From NCBI GenBank assembly GCA_028564705.1, contig JAPXFQ010001003.1, positions 2,671,001-2,735,000 of the forward strand: a stretch of DNA of 64,000 bases. Direction: 5' to 3'. Under the pieces are notes generated by a model. That model did not search any database. It saw nothing but the letters and a program-made list of their open reading frames with translations, and was not told the origin of the DNA. Positions within the stretch are counted from its first letter, which is position 1; every line of letters begins with the position of its first letter. Origin of the DNA: Apricaphanius iberus (Eukaryota > Chordata > Actinopteri > Cyprinodontiformes > Aphaniidae). Position numbers and translations under genes: made by a program. This document shows, in pieces, positions 23,386 to 35,030 of the stretch.

Positions 23386-24430
23386 GGTGATCCAACCCAG
23401 TTAATCCAGACAGGTGGGAAGCAGGGGATAAAAGAAAGGGACTTTACCCTTTTTTTCCTTAGCTCCTAATTAGTTTCTTGTCCTCCCTTTTCTCATAGGA
23501 GGAGCCGTCACAGGTGTGCAGAGGGATGATTGTCTAGGAGGGACTTTTAAAATGTCCCTCTTTGTAGAGCTCCTTTCTTCCTCTGCAGCTATTCACACTG
23601 TGCTGATGCTGTGATCCAGTTTGAGTCAGAGACACAGCATATTGCTGGTTCACCTCCTTAAAATCCCACTATAAAAAGGAAGCTTCTTCCACTGCTTTAA
23701 AGTGCAAAACAGAGAAACCAATTAAAATATGAAATGATAAATATTTTAAACAATAAAAAATTATTCTCTTTATAGAAAATAGTGTGTGAAAACAGCTCAG
23801 TATCAGGAACTCTAAAAGAGTGACAGGGGGGCAGGTCCAAAAAGGGGTTTAAGCTCCTGTTCCTACCCCAACAAAAAGCTCTGTTGTCCGGGTAAATAGA
23901 GGAATCCTGTTGCCTGCTTGACTGGTTCCCCGAGTCTGCCACCTGCACCTGAGCAGCAAGCCATCCTCTGTGTACACGCAGCCGCACACGCTCAGTCTAC
24001 TACGTCTTGTCAGGACGGCAGGGAAATGACAGTGGAAAGGAGGCTGAGATAGGAGGATGAGAAGGAAGGGGGGGTAAAGGAGGGGCAGATAGAGGTAGAG
24101 AGAGAGCAGCTGGGAGAGCAATATTGAACAGAAAGGAGGGAGTAGGATTGGATGAATACCTCTGCCTAATACCAGCTGGCTATGTTTAAGAGACAAGGGT
24201 GGAATGAATGGAGGATGAGACGTCGCACAGAGAACATACAGGACAAGCACACAACGGGGGTCCGTCTATATTCCAGTGTGGTCTGTGTGACCATCCATGA
24301 TGGTCCTGCTATAAAACTTATATCTCAACCTGATCGCACAGAATCCTCACGTTTTCTCTTTCAACACCACAACTATACCCCCCCACCAAAAAAAACAACA
24401 ACAACCAGCTACATCGGTATTAACACAATT
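23386..24430 (-). promoter_or_regulatory. Probable proximal ank3 promoter and 5' UTR region
   Basis: This block lies directly upstream of the MAHAASQ exon. It is richer in G+C than the flanking introns, with a purine tract at 24020-24120 and several CpGs (23930-24015, 24220-24265). No TATA box is placed well for the minus-strand ATG; a TATAAAAAGG at about 23671 is on the plus strand. It is assigned by position, not by a defined start site. Confidence 0.4.
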
Positions 24431-27375
24431 TAAATATGAAGAAAAAACAAATGCCTACATGAAAAAAAACTATTTTTTCTAACATTATGTGTATAAGTTC
24501 AACTAAAATAAAAATATGCCTGTGATTACTTTACCATACTATCATTGGTTCACATCAGATTAGAAACTTCAGTAACAGAACAGTTGGAGCCTGCCGGCAG
24601 CAAAAGCAATCGATTATTTGTGCTGACCAAGAAATTGCCTCCAAGATAATTTAGGGAGAAACATAAAAACATTACAGTTCAAATCTCACAGTCGGGTTCT
24701 TACATTCATATAAAGACTTGTATTTGTTTGATTTATTGGCTGTGTTTTGTTGATTTGTTTATTTGTTGATTGGTTTGGTTGTTGGCTAGATTATATATCT
24801 TTATCCTTCACGTTTCGTTGATTGATTGCTTTGTCTGCTGGCTGGTGCTGTGATACCAAATCCCTATAGAGCAAAGCCTCCAATAAGTCAAAAAAAAAAT
24901 GTCTGTTTCATTATGCCCTGTGAGCTTTTCCTGTGGCTCCATAATCTTCTCTACAATTACAGAATAAATAAGGTAATCCTGAAAACGGTAAGACAGTATT
25001 TTATAGAAAACACAAAAGAATTCACAGTTTTAAAATGAATATGAGAAGTCGATAAATCTGTGTATTCAACTTTCATCCATACAACATAAATAAACATAAA
25101 TAGCTTAAATCCTACAACCAGTGCAGTAAAGCCCCATCAATGCATTTTCAATTATTTTACCTTCCTTTTGTATATGAATATGATTCAACTGCAACCAATG
25201 ATCATTAAACTCTGCCAAACGGAATTCCTCTGTGGTATGTGATAAGAATATGCGACCGTTTCTGAGGTTTTCTATCGCCTGTTTTGGTTAGGGAATCCTT
25301 TTTCCATAAAAACCGAATAATCTGAGCTGCACTTTTACAATCCTTGGAAAGATTTCTTCTCCGCGCTTTAGCTTTTTGGTGTCTAAAGAGTGTAATGAAC
25401 GCAACACATTCAAAAGAAATTGCTCCATTAGGTGGAAATTTCTGTTCAACAGTCGCCTGAGGCTAATCACAAACTTCCCTTAGTGCAATACAATAAGTAA
25501 TCTGTCAGGCTGTGGTTTCAGCTAGGGTTTAAAAACTAATCCCTCATTATGTCATTCTGTAAAAGGATCTTACGAGTTAGATGTACCAGCCCCTTAAAAG
25601 CCTTGTTTGTCCAAAAAACTAGGATTAACTTGAGGTGAATTATTTCAACATGGATCAGATACTTAGAAAAGATGAGGAAGTATACAGAGTTTTTAGGTTG
25701 TGTTGCTGTGTCTGGCAATGTTTTATTTTTTTCAGGATATTTTAGCCAGCTTATCTGCTTGCTTGAAACAGGAAAAACACTTCGGAAAATGTCCTGATGT
25801 TCCACATGTTATGATGTGGGTCAGCAGTAGAAATGTCGACCTCGTTTCTTCTGTGTTTATTCTTTCGTCATCTACTGGTTTCCTTTCTGGGACTTTCTAC
25901 ATAAATCTTTAATGCTTTCAGCTTTCTTTCTTTTTTCTGACTACAATTTGCTGCAAGCCACAACCTTCAGCAGACCAAGCAGTATTTTAAATAATGTGTC
26001 TTACAGACCCCATGTGTAAAGAACAATCTTATTTCCTTATAGGACAAATGTATTTCTAACTTTGGGGTGGGGGTTGATTCATCCACACTTCAGATTGAAA
26101 ATACTGGCAATGGTGATCTATGTTTAAAAAAAAATAGTGCTCTGTATATGTCATTTTCTAAATTATTGTTAAGAGTAAAATCTTATCCACAGCAAGAGGA
26201 GTAAGTTGAGGTGACTCAGGCATCAGGTTTTCTTCAGGATCGCACAAGGAGGAGAGGAGTCACCCGGTCAGACCAAGAAGTTATCAGAACAACTATAGAT
26301 CAGTTACAGCTGGGGAACCAACGAGAGAAGGACCTGAAAAGTGCTCCTGGGGACAGGAATGTGAGTTTTACTCACGAATCTGTTACTATTGTGACCCGAT
26401 TCTTGATAATGAATACGTAAATGGATTTCATTCAGTAGCCTATCCACAAAAACCTAAAAAAAATTATAACAATGCTATCATAACAATTATTATTTAGCAG
26501 TAAAATACAAAAATCTACACAATAAAGATGAATGTTCATCTATATGTTCACATGCATTTTAAATCGGTGTTTGGCTCCCTCTAGCGACGAAACTGAAAAC
26601 GTACACTTGTTTTTATTATTTTTTGCCCTGTTCCACAGAATTCAACACAAGTGCTATTAAGGCCTGTGAACCCATCTGTTCAGTTCATGCAGGAATAAGA
26701 ATTAGTTAGTACGCTTGCAGATACATCTCAGCCTTCAAATCCAAGCACAGTTGGTGTAAATATCATGGACAAAAACTTAGGATAGGAGACACTATAGCTC
26801 ACAAAGACAACCCTTATTTTTGTATCTGATGACAGTTGGCTTGTTCAGAAAAAAAAAAAAAAAAAAAAACGAAATCATGAATTTCTCCTATGACAAAGAG
26901 TTGGCTCTACAGCTGGACCTCATAAAAGCATCACCATGATGCAAATTAATGCCTTTAAAAATGCAGTACCTGTTGTGGTCACCTAGAGGCGCCAAAAACA
27001 AAGATAAAAAGAGCAGAATCCTTCATGCTTTTCTTTCTTTAAGTTTTGTGGCCACTGATGGTCAAGCATTCATAGGTTTATGCAACGCTTCGCTTAGGTG
27101 TTTTGTAAAGTGTTTTTCTCTTAATAAAGAGATAAATTGTTTGTGTGAACAGAGTGAAGAATAACAGTATATTTTCGGCCAGTCCAAGATAATTCTGCGG
27201 ATGCCCAAACGTTGAATGACTTCTTGTGAAACACAGGGTCAATCAGAAATCTAGCCTTTAATAAAGTGCAATCCACCCTTTGACGCTACACTGTCACATC
27301 ACAGAAAATATCTTTATTCTCTCTCTATTGAAGCCATAACTGGTGTGGCATCCTGCCCAGCTTGGATGCCTTATT
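24431..27375. other. Non-coding DNA with possible conserved blocks
   Basis: No supported gene. 24720-24840 is TTGAT/TTTG-rich simple sequence and 26852-26869 is a poly-A run. 25150-25480 is mixed-composition, non-repetitive sequence of the kind that may be conserved regulatory DNA. Confidence 0.4.
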
Positions 27376-28090
27376 GCAGTTTCCCAACCTTTTTCGACTT
27401 GTGCACCCCAAGAGCCATTTTCGAAAACCACAAGTATCCCGTTAGTCAAACGTGTTGATGATTCTCCAGAAATATAATATACAAGTGATTATGAAATGTA
27501 AATCATTTTGTTAAATCTCCCTATCTTGAAAAAATTTTCTCAAGCATTTTATTATTTTCACGTCAAAATTTTCACTTCACATTAAACATGACAACATATA
27601 TATTACTGTAAATATTGCCATGAACGAGAATAAGCAGTCTGAAAATAAATACTAAATACACTTTAAAAAGTAAATAAACCTCCTCTTGTTGGAACTCTTT
27701 TCAATAAATGCCCATTAAACGGACATTTAAACAAAACACTGAAAAAATAACCATATTAGTTTTACTTTGTTTTCATCATTCAGCTTATCTTTAATAAGAC
27801 ACCTGAGCTTGGTTATCTTTGATGAGCTCTGATAAATCTGGGGGCAGAGAGTTCTCCAGGCTTTTCTCCACATCCAGTTTCCTCCTCTGCTGTGTTTATT
27901 ATCATTTGGGAATTTATTAGGCATAACACAACCTAGCCGGGTTTTCTTTTACCAGGGCATTCGACAAAATTTGACAACATCGATTGTTGTCGAATGCCTG
28001 ACACCAATCATATGGGAAATGAAATACTAAATGTTTCCAAGTAGCCCCTGTAATTTGCTCACGTACCACCAGGGGTACGTGTACTTCTTA
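27376..28090. repeat. Probable decayed hAT-like non-autonomous repeat
   Basis: The left part (gtttcccaaccttttt, 27379) and the right part (ccaggggtacgtgtac, 28069) resemble the ends of widespread vertebrate hAT-type repeats. No clean terminal repeat or target duplication was found. It contains two perfect short hairpins, at 27956-27998 and 28060-28081. Confidence 0.35.
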
Positions 28091-28129
28091 CTTTCTTTAA
28101 TATAGAAAGTACTCTTTCATCAGTTCCTT

Positions 28130-28816
28130 TGGTCTTTCTGAGTCTCTGCTCTGTCTTCTCGAACACCCAGATGGTCGTGGCAGATGGCCACTCGTACTGA
28201 TCCAGGTTCTTCTTGAGGTTTCTTCCTATTAAAGGGGAGTTTTTCCCTCTAAACTGTCATTACATGCTTGCTCAGTTTGAGGGATTGCTCGGGTTGGAGT
28301 CTGTATCAACGAGGCACAACTGCAAGTCAATGACTCAACGCAATCTGCTGGGATTTGTTTTCAATAGAAAAAAAATTAAACAGACTGGAATAGATGTATG
28401 ATTGAATTTAAATTACTATTATTAAATTGATTGAAAGTACTTTATTGTCCTGCCAGGCAGAAAATTTGTATTTGATCTCACTTTGAATGGATACATAGTA
28501 CACAATTAAAAACAAAGGCAAGCACCATTTGCACAGATAAACAGCAAGCAAGTCAATATAACAAGCAAATCATACCCAAGCATATCCGCACTCTAATCCT
28601 GTCTGTTTGGAGAGCCACAGCAAGCACATGCCCAGTAATAAAAATAATAATTTATAAAAAGGCATTCATTAAATAAAGAAAAAGAGAAGAGACAGAGAAG
28701 GTGAGACACATTGTCAGCAGCACCGTCAGACCGTGCCCCCGGAAGACTTTTCTTGTAAAGTGCCTTGAGATGACATCTGTTGTGAATCTGTGCTACATAA
28801 ATAAACCGAATTGAAT
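28130..28816 (+). repeat. Common teleost interspersed repeat, split by inserted DNA
   Basis: 28130-28270 carries the familiar fish repeat text (cttcttgaggtttcttccta, then ggggagtttttccctc). Its usual tail (gtaaagtgccttgagatgac, then a run ending aaaccgaattgaattg) is found only at 28757-28816. About 350 bp of other sequence lies between, starting near 28425 (aaagtactttattgtcctgc). The element class is uncertain; the poly-(AATTG) tail suggests retroposition. Confidence 0.6.
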
Positions 28817-31060
28817 TGAAAAATCGAATAACATGGCTGCTGTCTTTAAACTTGTCATGTTCTGCTGTCTCAGTCACTCTCTCACACAGTGTTTCTTCCA
28901 CTTTCACTTTCCATACTGAAATAGCAGAAACCTGATGAAAAGGTAGATAAATGGGCCTAAACTAGATAAGAGAGCAAGAAACAACATAATACACTCTACA
29001 ATGTTTAAATGACTGTTATGATGGCTGAGGCCAGATGGGCTTCAGCCAGACTAGAACATACCCAGAGAAGAGGGCATTACTGGGTGCCCAGTAAAAAAAA
29101 GACAAAAAAAACCAGGATAAATGTGGATGAATCAAAGCTGAGATCATGCAGACTAATGTGAGAGACATTTATCCAACAGGAAAATTCAAGCTTAGCTTCT
29201 CTCAAGTGTCAAAGCAGATGGAGACTTTTATTTGCAAAAAAAGCAGGCTCTGCCTTTACCTAAGCTTATTTTTCGACTATGTTAGTTTTATGTTAGAAAT
29301 GTGCTGTAACTCATGGCAATGTCCAGGAGTTAATGGTGAAAACTGAGAAGCATCTCACTGGTACCCAACTGTATCTCATTGAGGACTTATCAGTAACCAT
29401 ACAGAAGCATGTGCTCTCAGTCTACTAGACTAACAAACACGCTTTTTTCATGCAGCTGTTTCTGCACAGCTGTTTAATCCACAAAAATACTTTGACACAG
29501 ATCATTTTGGATTTTCCTCTTAAATGTAGTCATAGTAATGGCAATATAAATCTAAATGGCCTACATGCAAGTCTCTGAATAAATATGATTTATTTACACT
29601 TTACTCTTTGTAATTTAACATTTAAGTCTACAAATAAACAAGGTAAAAGTTACTGTACATTTTGATATATGGACAGATATGTCGTATGTGCTTCGATACC
29701 TACACTCGAAACCCTTTTGGCAATACAACAGAAACTAACATTCTTCCTTATGTCCACTTTTTGAGGTACAGCCAATCAACACTAAGCAAAATGCGTGGTG
29801 CTCTTGGATTGGCTGCTTAGCATAAAGCAGCCAATAGTGTGTCACCTAGATAAGGTGCTTTCTTTTAAAATATTTCTCCATATGCTTGACCAATTTTTTT
29901 GGAGTATAAAGACATTTTCACTAAAGTATTTGTTAAGAGTCTATTCTACTTATTTTACTGGAATAAAAAACAAAATAAAAAAAAGCTTACCAAAGTTCCT
30001 TGAGATATCCTTGACTGGTTGTAATTGTTCAGTGCAGACAGAGTGAGATCTCACAAGGTGTTTGTAAAAAACGGTCAGCTGTAAAGTGACTCTTGATTTG
30101 TTAAAGGTTTTGCATAAAAAATCAGATGCATAACTAGCCCCAATTTTAAGTAAAAACAAAAAAAAGGTGGAATAATGGAGAAAGCCAGTTAAATCTATGT
30201 GGGTTTAAAGTGAAGACAAATGTTGTTATCTGTCTGCTGGGGTCAGCCTCGTTTCATGCTGGCACTCTGCCAGCTGTCTCCTTGGCAACAAGATACACCA
30301 GCCACAAATAGCTCCAAGCTGTGCGTTGCTCCACAGTGCCAGGGCCACACTGAACCACATCACACCTCTTCAAATTTTGTGTCCTTCCACAGCAAGAGAT
30401 AGATCTTAAACAATAATGATGTGGTTCTGAACCTTTCAGTTTCTCCACTGTGTAATAACATTTGCTTGCAGCTTTTTATAGAATCTAAACTTATAGAGGT
30501 AAGAATTAGCAAAGAAGCAGATCAATAACTTTAGATAGACAGTGTTGTAGAATAAGAAATTTTCTCCTTTCATATTTTCAGGAGGATGTTGCATTTAGAG
30601 GGGGGATTTCACCATAATGATGGCATAATACCTCCTTGCAGTTTATTAACTTAAATGTGCATTGCTGACTATACTAACCTAATTTTTTCAAATGTTCAAA
30701 TCTGAGTTCTGGATAAAGTCAGAAGTCCAGTACAACTAACAACGAGGGAATTATAACCAAAAGAGATATGAAAATTACGCTTAGCAGTGTTCAGTGTTCG
30801 TATGATAGGGAACGCTAGGGACACATACTTAGAAAATTTTAGTAGCCTACACAAAAAAGAAGCAAATTTTTGCATGACAACTGAAAAAGTGGGGATCACA
30901 CGTCTAACAACTGGGTCTGCTGAAAAACTTAAAGAATTTTTACTTAACTTACTTAATATACATTTAAAATATATATTTTTTAGAGACTGAAGTTTAGCAA
31001 AAAATGTGTAAAACAATTAAATAATTAAATATAAGATATTTTCATTTTACTAACTTAATT
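28817..31060. other. Non-coding DNA, no gene seen
   Basis: AT-rich. It contains a CCAAT-bearing hairpin at 29808-29835. A less AT-rich block at 30215-30370 contains ccttggcaacaag, an RFX-like half site. Open frames here lack support. Confidence 0.45.
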
Positions 31061-31102
31061 ATTTCCTTATATATATGTATATATATATATATATAAGGAA
31101 AT
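31061..31102. repeat. 42-bp AT palindrome at the truncated end of the Tc1-like element
   Basis: ATTTCCTTATATATAT and its reverse complement enclose a short TA-rich centre; the arms read perfectly as an inverted repeat over at least 15 bp. The right arm is transposase-coding sequence (the codons around DHFL). Confidence 0.85.
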
Positions 31103-32290
31103 GGTCAAGCACATCCCAAACATGCTCAATGGGTGACATGTCCGGTGAGTATGCTGGCCATGCAAGAACTGGGACATTTTCAGCTTCCAAGAATTGTGTA
31201 CAGATTTTTTCAACATGGGGCCGTGCATTATCTTGCTGAAACATGAGGTGATGTTCATGGATGTATGGGACAAAAATGGGCCTCAGGATCTCATTACAGT
31301 ATCTCTGTGCATTCAAACTGCCATCAATAAAATGCACCTGTGTTCTTCGTCCATAACAGATGCCTGCCCATACCATAACCCCACCACCACCATGGGCCAC
31401 TCGATCCACAACTATGACATCAGCAAAGCGCTCACCCACACAACGCCACACACACTGTCTGCCATCTGCCCTGAACAATGTAAACCGAGATTCATCCGTG
31501 AAGAGAACACCTCTCCAACGTGCCAGACGCCATCGAATGTGAGCATTTGCCCACTCAAGTCTGTTACGGCGACGAGCTGGAGTCAGGTCAAGACCCCGAT
31601 GAGGACGACGAGCATGCAGTTGAGCTTCCCTGAGACGGTTTCTGACAGTTTGTGCAGAAATTGTTTGGTTATGCAAACCAATTGTTTCAGCAGCTGTCTG
31701 AGTGGCTGGTCTCAGACGATCTTGGAGGTGAACCTGCTGGATGTGGAGGTCCTGGGCTGGTGTGGTTACACGTGGTCTGCGGTTGTGAGGCCGGTTGGAT
31801 GTACTGCCATATTCTCTGAAACGCCTTTGGAGACGGCTTATGGTGGAGAAATGAACATTCAATGCACGAGCAACAGATCTGGTTGACATTCCTGCTGTGA
31901 GCATGCCAATTGCACGCTCCCTCAATGCTTGTGGCATCTGTGGCATTTTGCTGTGAGACACCATATACTGACCGGGTCCCCAGACCCCCAATAAAGCAAA
32001 AAAACTGCACATTCCAGGGTGGTCTTTTATTGTGGGCAATATAAGGTAGACCTGTGCACTAATCATGATGTCAGATCAGCATCTTGATGTGGCACACCTG
32101 TGAGGTGGGATATATTATCTCAGCAAAGCAGAAGTGCTCACTATCACACATTTAGACTAATTTGTGAACAATGTTTGAGAGAAATGGTAATATTGTGTAT
32201 CTGGAATGAATTTTAGATCTTTAAGTCCATCTCATGAAAAATGGGAGCAGAAACAAAGGGGTTGCCTTTATATTTTTGTTGAGCGTATAT
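31061..32290 (-). mobile_element. Tc1/mariner-type transposon with near-complete transposase
   Basis: The right end (tatatttttgttgagcgtat, to about 32290) is a terminal repeat known from a widespread fish Tc1-like family. On the minus strand the transposase starts at ATG 31946 (MPQMPQALRERAIGMLTAGM) and stays open for about 280 residues. It shows two helix-turn-helix segments (residues 1-110), a GRPR-like motif as RRPRVTT, the first catalytic Asp in LFTDESRF, the second in MFQQDNARPH, and Glu in SPDMSPIEHVWD. At WDVLDHFL the frame runs into a TA repeat (31070-31095) and ends in a tail of Ile/Tyr at 31059. The last 50 or so residues and the left terminal repeat are therefore lost. No stop or frameshift precedes this, so it is the youngest Tc1 copy in the window. 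Confidence 0.93.
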
Positions 32291-34338
32291 AGGAGTGACA
32301 ATTTCTACGAATGTATGGATTCCCCTCATTTTGAGTAGAATTTGTTTTCAGCCTTAATGTGAGCTATGACACCATCCAAGACATGTTTCAACCTCTGAAA
32401 CACACAGGATTATACGAAATACCTTTGATGATGAAAATTACATTGCAACTTGTTTTGTTCCCCTTTGAAGATGAAATCCTTATGAATCTGAGTCATTCTT
32501 CTCGTCTAAAAACTCAATTTATGCTTATATTATGAGAGCGATCCCTCGCTGGCATGATCAAGGTTAATTAGTTGTGAACTTTCCATTTTAGAGACCAATA
32601 AATCATCCTAATCCACACACACACAAACACGCCCACACACACACTCAAGTATATCCTTTTTGAGTTCCCCTAGGCGCACACTCACACTCAGAGAGCATAC
32701 TGGAAACCAGCAGGATGCAGCTTCTTCAGGACGGGTATCCTGACCTAACTCTGCTGGGCATGCTCAGTAGAACCATGTGAGCGACCCTGGCAGTGACACC
32801 CTGGCAGCCTGTCATGGCAACACATCAAGTAGGAAGCATGAGGCCACTGTGAGAGGATGCAGCAAAGCAAGGAGTAAGAGAAAATAAACAGTGAAACTGA
32901 TCAATAGGAAATTTGGTTATCATAGAAAAAAGCAAATACCCAAACATTTTCTGCCATTATATTTCACCTTTCTCACACTCTCTCACAAGCTAAACTAAGA
33001 CCTACACAGTAGACCTAACTGGTCTTTCTGATATAGGTTATACTTGGTCAAAACAAATGGGTCCCATATAAGAGACCTATTCTGAGTTAAGGTCCACTTT
33101 AGTATTCATTCAGTCTTAACAAAATCCACATATGGCCCACATTCTGAGTGTTTTGACATGTTTTTCAATGGATGCTAAAAAAAATAAAATAATAAAAAAT
33201 GTTCAAAGAGTAAAGATTGAAATAATTCTCACAAGGTCACATTTATACGTGGAGGGGTTCTCATATCAGCACTGAAAAATGATGCGTTGCCTCTATTTGT
33301 GCTTGGGCTGTGTAATTAAATTGTATTGTACATGTGGGCTTTTTTTTATTTATTTTTTTTGCTGATACACGCCTGACTGCGACAGAAAAAGCAGACCAAA
33401 ACAGGAGAGGGTCAGCTTCTTTGATGATTTTCAGTAAGTGTTCTGTTTGTGCTGTTCATACGTCACTGCTTCAAGCACATGACAAGTGTCTCGGTTTTTC
33501 TGTTTGGCCACTGTGCTGATGGCTATGGTGGAGCCCTGTTATGGAAGTGATTATGGGCAAATTAGTTGTAAGCACTTGTGGTCACCACCAGTAGTTCACA
33601 AACTGACACAAAAATCCAAGCAATGAGGATGTGCATTTCAGCTTGTGAGAAACAGTCTGGGTGTTTCCAGTAGATGATCTACAAGTACTCTATATCGTCT
33701 CAAAAAAATAATCTGTCTTGATAATTTATGCCTACGCTTGTATTTATTAATTTATGTCTTTACATCTGCTAAAGTCTATTTACCTGAAATATTGGAACTC
33801 AGCACTGAGAATGATGTCAGTGCCAAGTGGTATTTGTAGGAGTTGTTTTTATTCATAAGGCTAACTACTATTAGCTTGACAAGCTGTTAACCATGTATTT
33901 ATCTGTGCATTTACAAACTGCAACAACATATTTAGTCAAGTTTGTAAAGTAATCCTATGTAACAAGACACTAGCTAGCAGTAGTGCAAATAAAAAGTTTA
34001 TTTTTTACAGTTTCTGCTATGAGTTATTGGCAGCTAATTTTGAGGTTTGGGTTGGTAAGAAACCTTTCACTTTCAAGGTTGCAAATTGGTAGAAATTTTA
34101 CTTCATATTCCCAAGTCACAACTTAGAATTGTTTTTTGTTGTTGTCTAGAGATAACATATATGTGCTGTTTTGTCATTAACAGCATGATGTAGCAAATAA
34201 TCACAGATCACTGCTCAGTGCATCAGAATTTCTTTGATAATGGCCATTTTCTGCAGCATTTTGAGCTACAGCAACGGAGAAGTTTATGTGGAAGAACACA
34301 TGTACAACAATAAGCTCTAATGGTTTGCTTGATTATTA
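32291..34338. other. Non-coding DNA, no gene seen
   Basis: It includes a CA-rich microsatellite at 32615-32645. A mixed-composition block at 32700-32870, with tgtcatggcaacac (RFX-like half site), may be regulatory. Nothing coding is supported. Confidence 0.45.
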
Positions 34339-35030
34339 GACAACAGTAGGAATGTGTATAGGAAATAATCTGGTGATATAATATGTATCACAATACAAGA
34401 GGGAAGATAAAGATACAATATATTGCAACATATTCTAAACACTCCAACCTGTTTGATATTTAACACATCCATTTTTATTACTGAATCTAGTTGACCCACT
34501 GGGGCCTACTTTATGTGGAGACAAAAAGGTTAAAGTTTCAAAAACTGGTGCTGCTGTGACACTGCGACAGAAACAAAGAAATGACACTGAGCGCGTGCAG
34601 TCAACCATGTGACAAACACCACAAATCTAAAAAGCATATGATTTCTGGGCTTCTCCAGATCAATTTGTTGCTGCTGTTGATAAAGGAGGGACAGTAAATC
34701 ATATTTTAGGATCCATAATAAGGTCAGTATTTGCTTTATGAAGACAGCAAAACTGAAAGGCACCATGTTTGTTGACTTTATCACAAAGTTGCGCATGGGT
34801 GTTAAATATAGGAATGCTCAGGCGACACTATCCACTCTGAATAAATGCCGGAGATCTCATAAGCATGGAGACAACTGAGCTGGTATTGTGAGAGTTCTCC
34901 AATCTGGGACCTGATTCAAATATGATTGTTAGATAAAGATAAAAATAATTACATTGCTTGAGAATATCGATACAATACTGTGACATAAAATATTGCAATA
35001 TACATGTGTATAGATATATTATGTTCTTTG
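34339..35030. repeat. Dispersed repeat, copy 1 (paired with 56938-57345)
   Basis: 34542-34930 aligns along its length, in the same orientation, with 56950-57345. Shared landmarks are gctgtgacactg, gttgctgctgttgata, gggacagtaaat, ggatccataat, atgtttgttgac/tactttat, and gagatctcataagcat/gagagctcataaacat. Flanks at 34340-34440 and 34925-35020 add diverged ends of alternating tat/gat character (aatatcgatacaatac), typical of fish MITE-like repeats. No frame codes for a transposase. Confidence 0.7.

Noticed and set aside
22979..23404. Plus-strand 141-codon open frame
   Set aside because: Antisense to the MAHAASQ ank3 exon and CT-rich flank; Phe/Ser low complexity, no domain.
23849..24250. Minus-strand 133-codon open frame
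   Set aside because: Leu/Pro/Ser low complexity from the complement of a purine tract; no family features or splice support.
31194..31886. Plus-strand 230-codon open frame
   Set aside because: It is antisense to the Tc1-type transposase, which shows real motifs on the minus strand.
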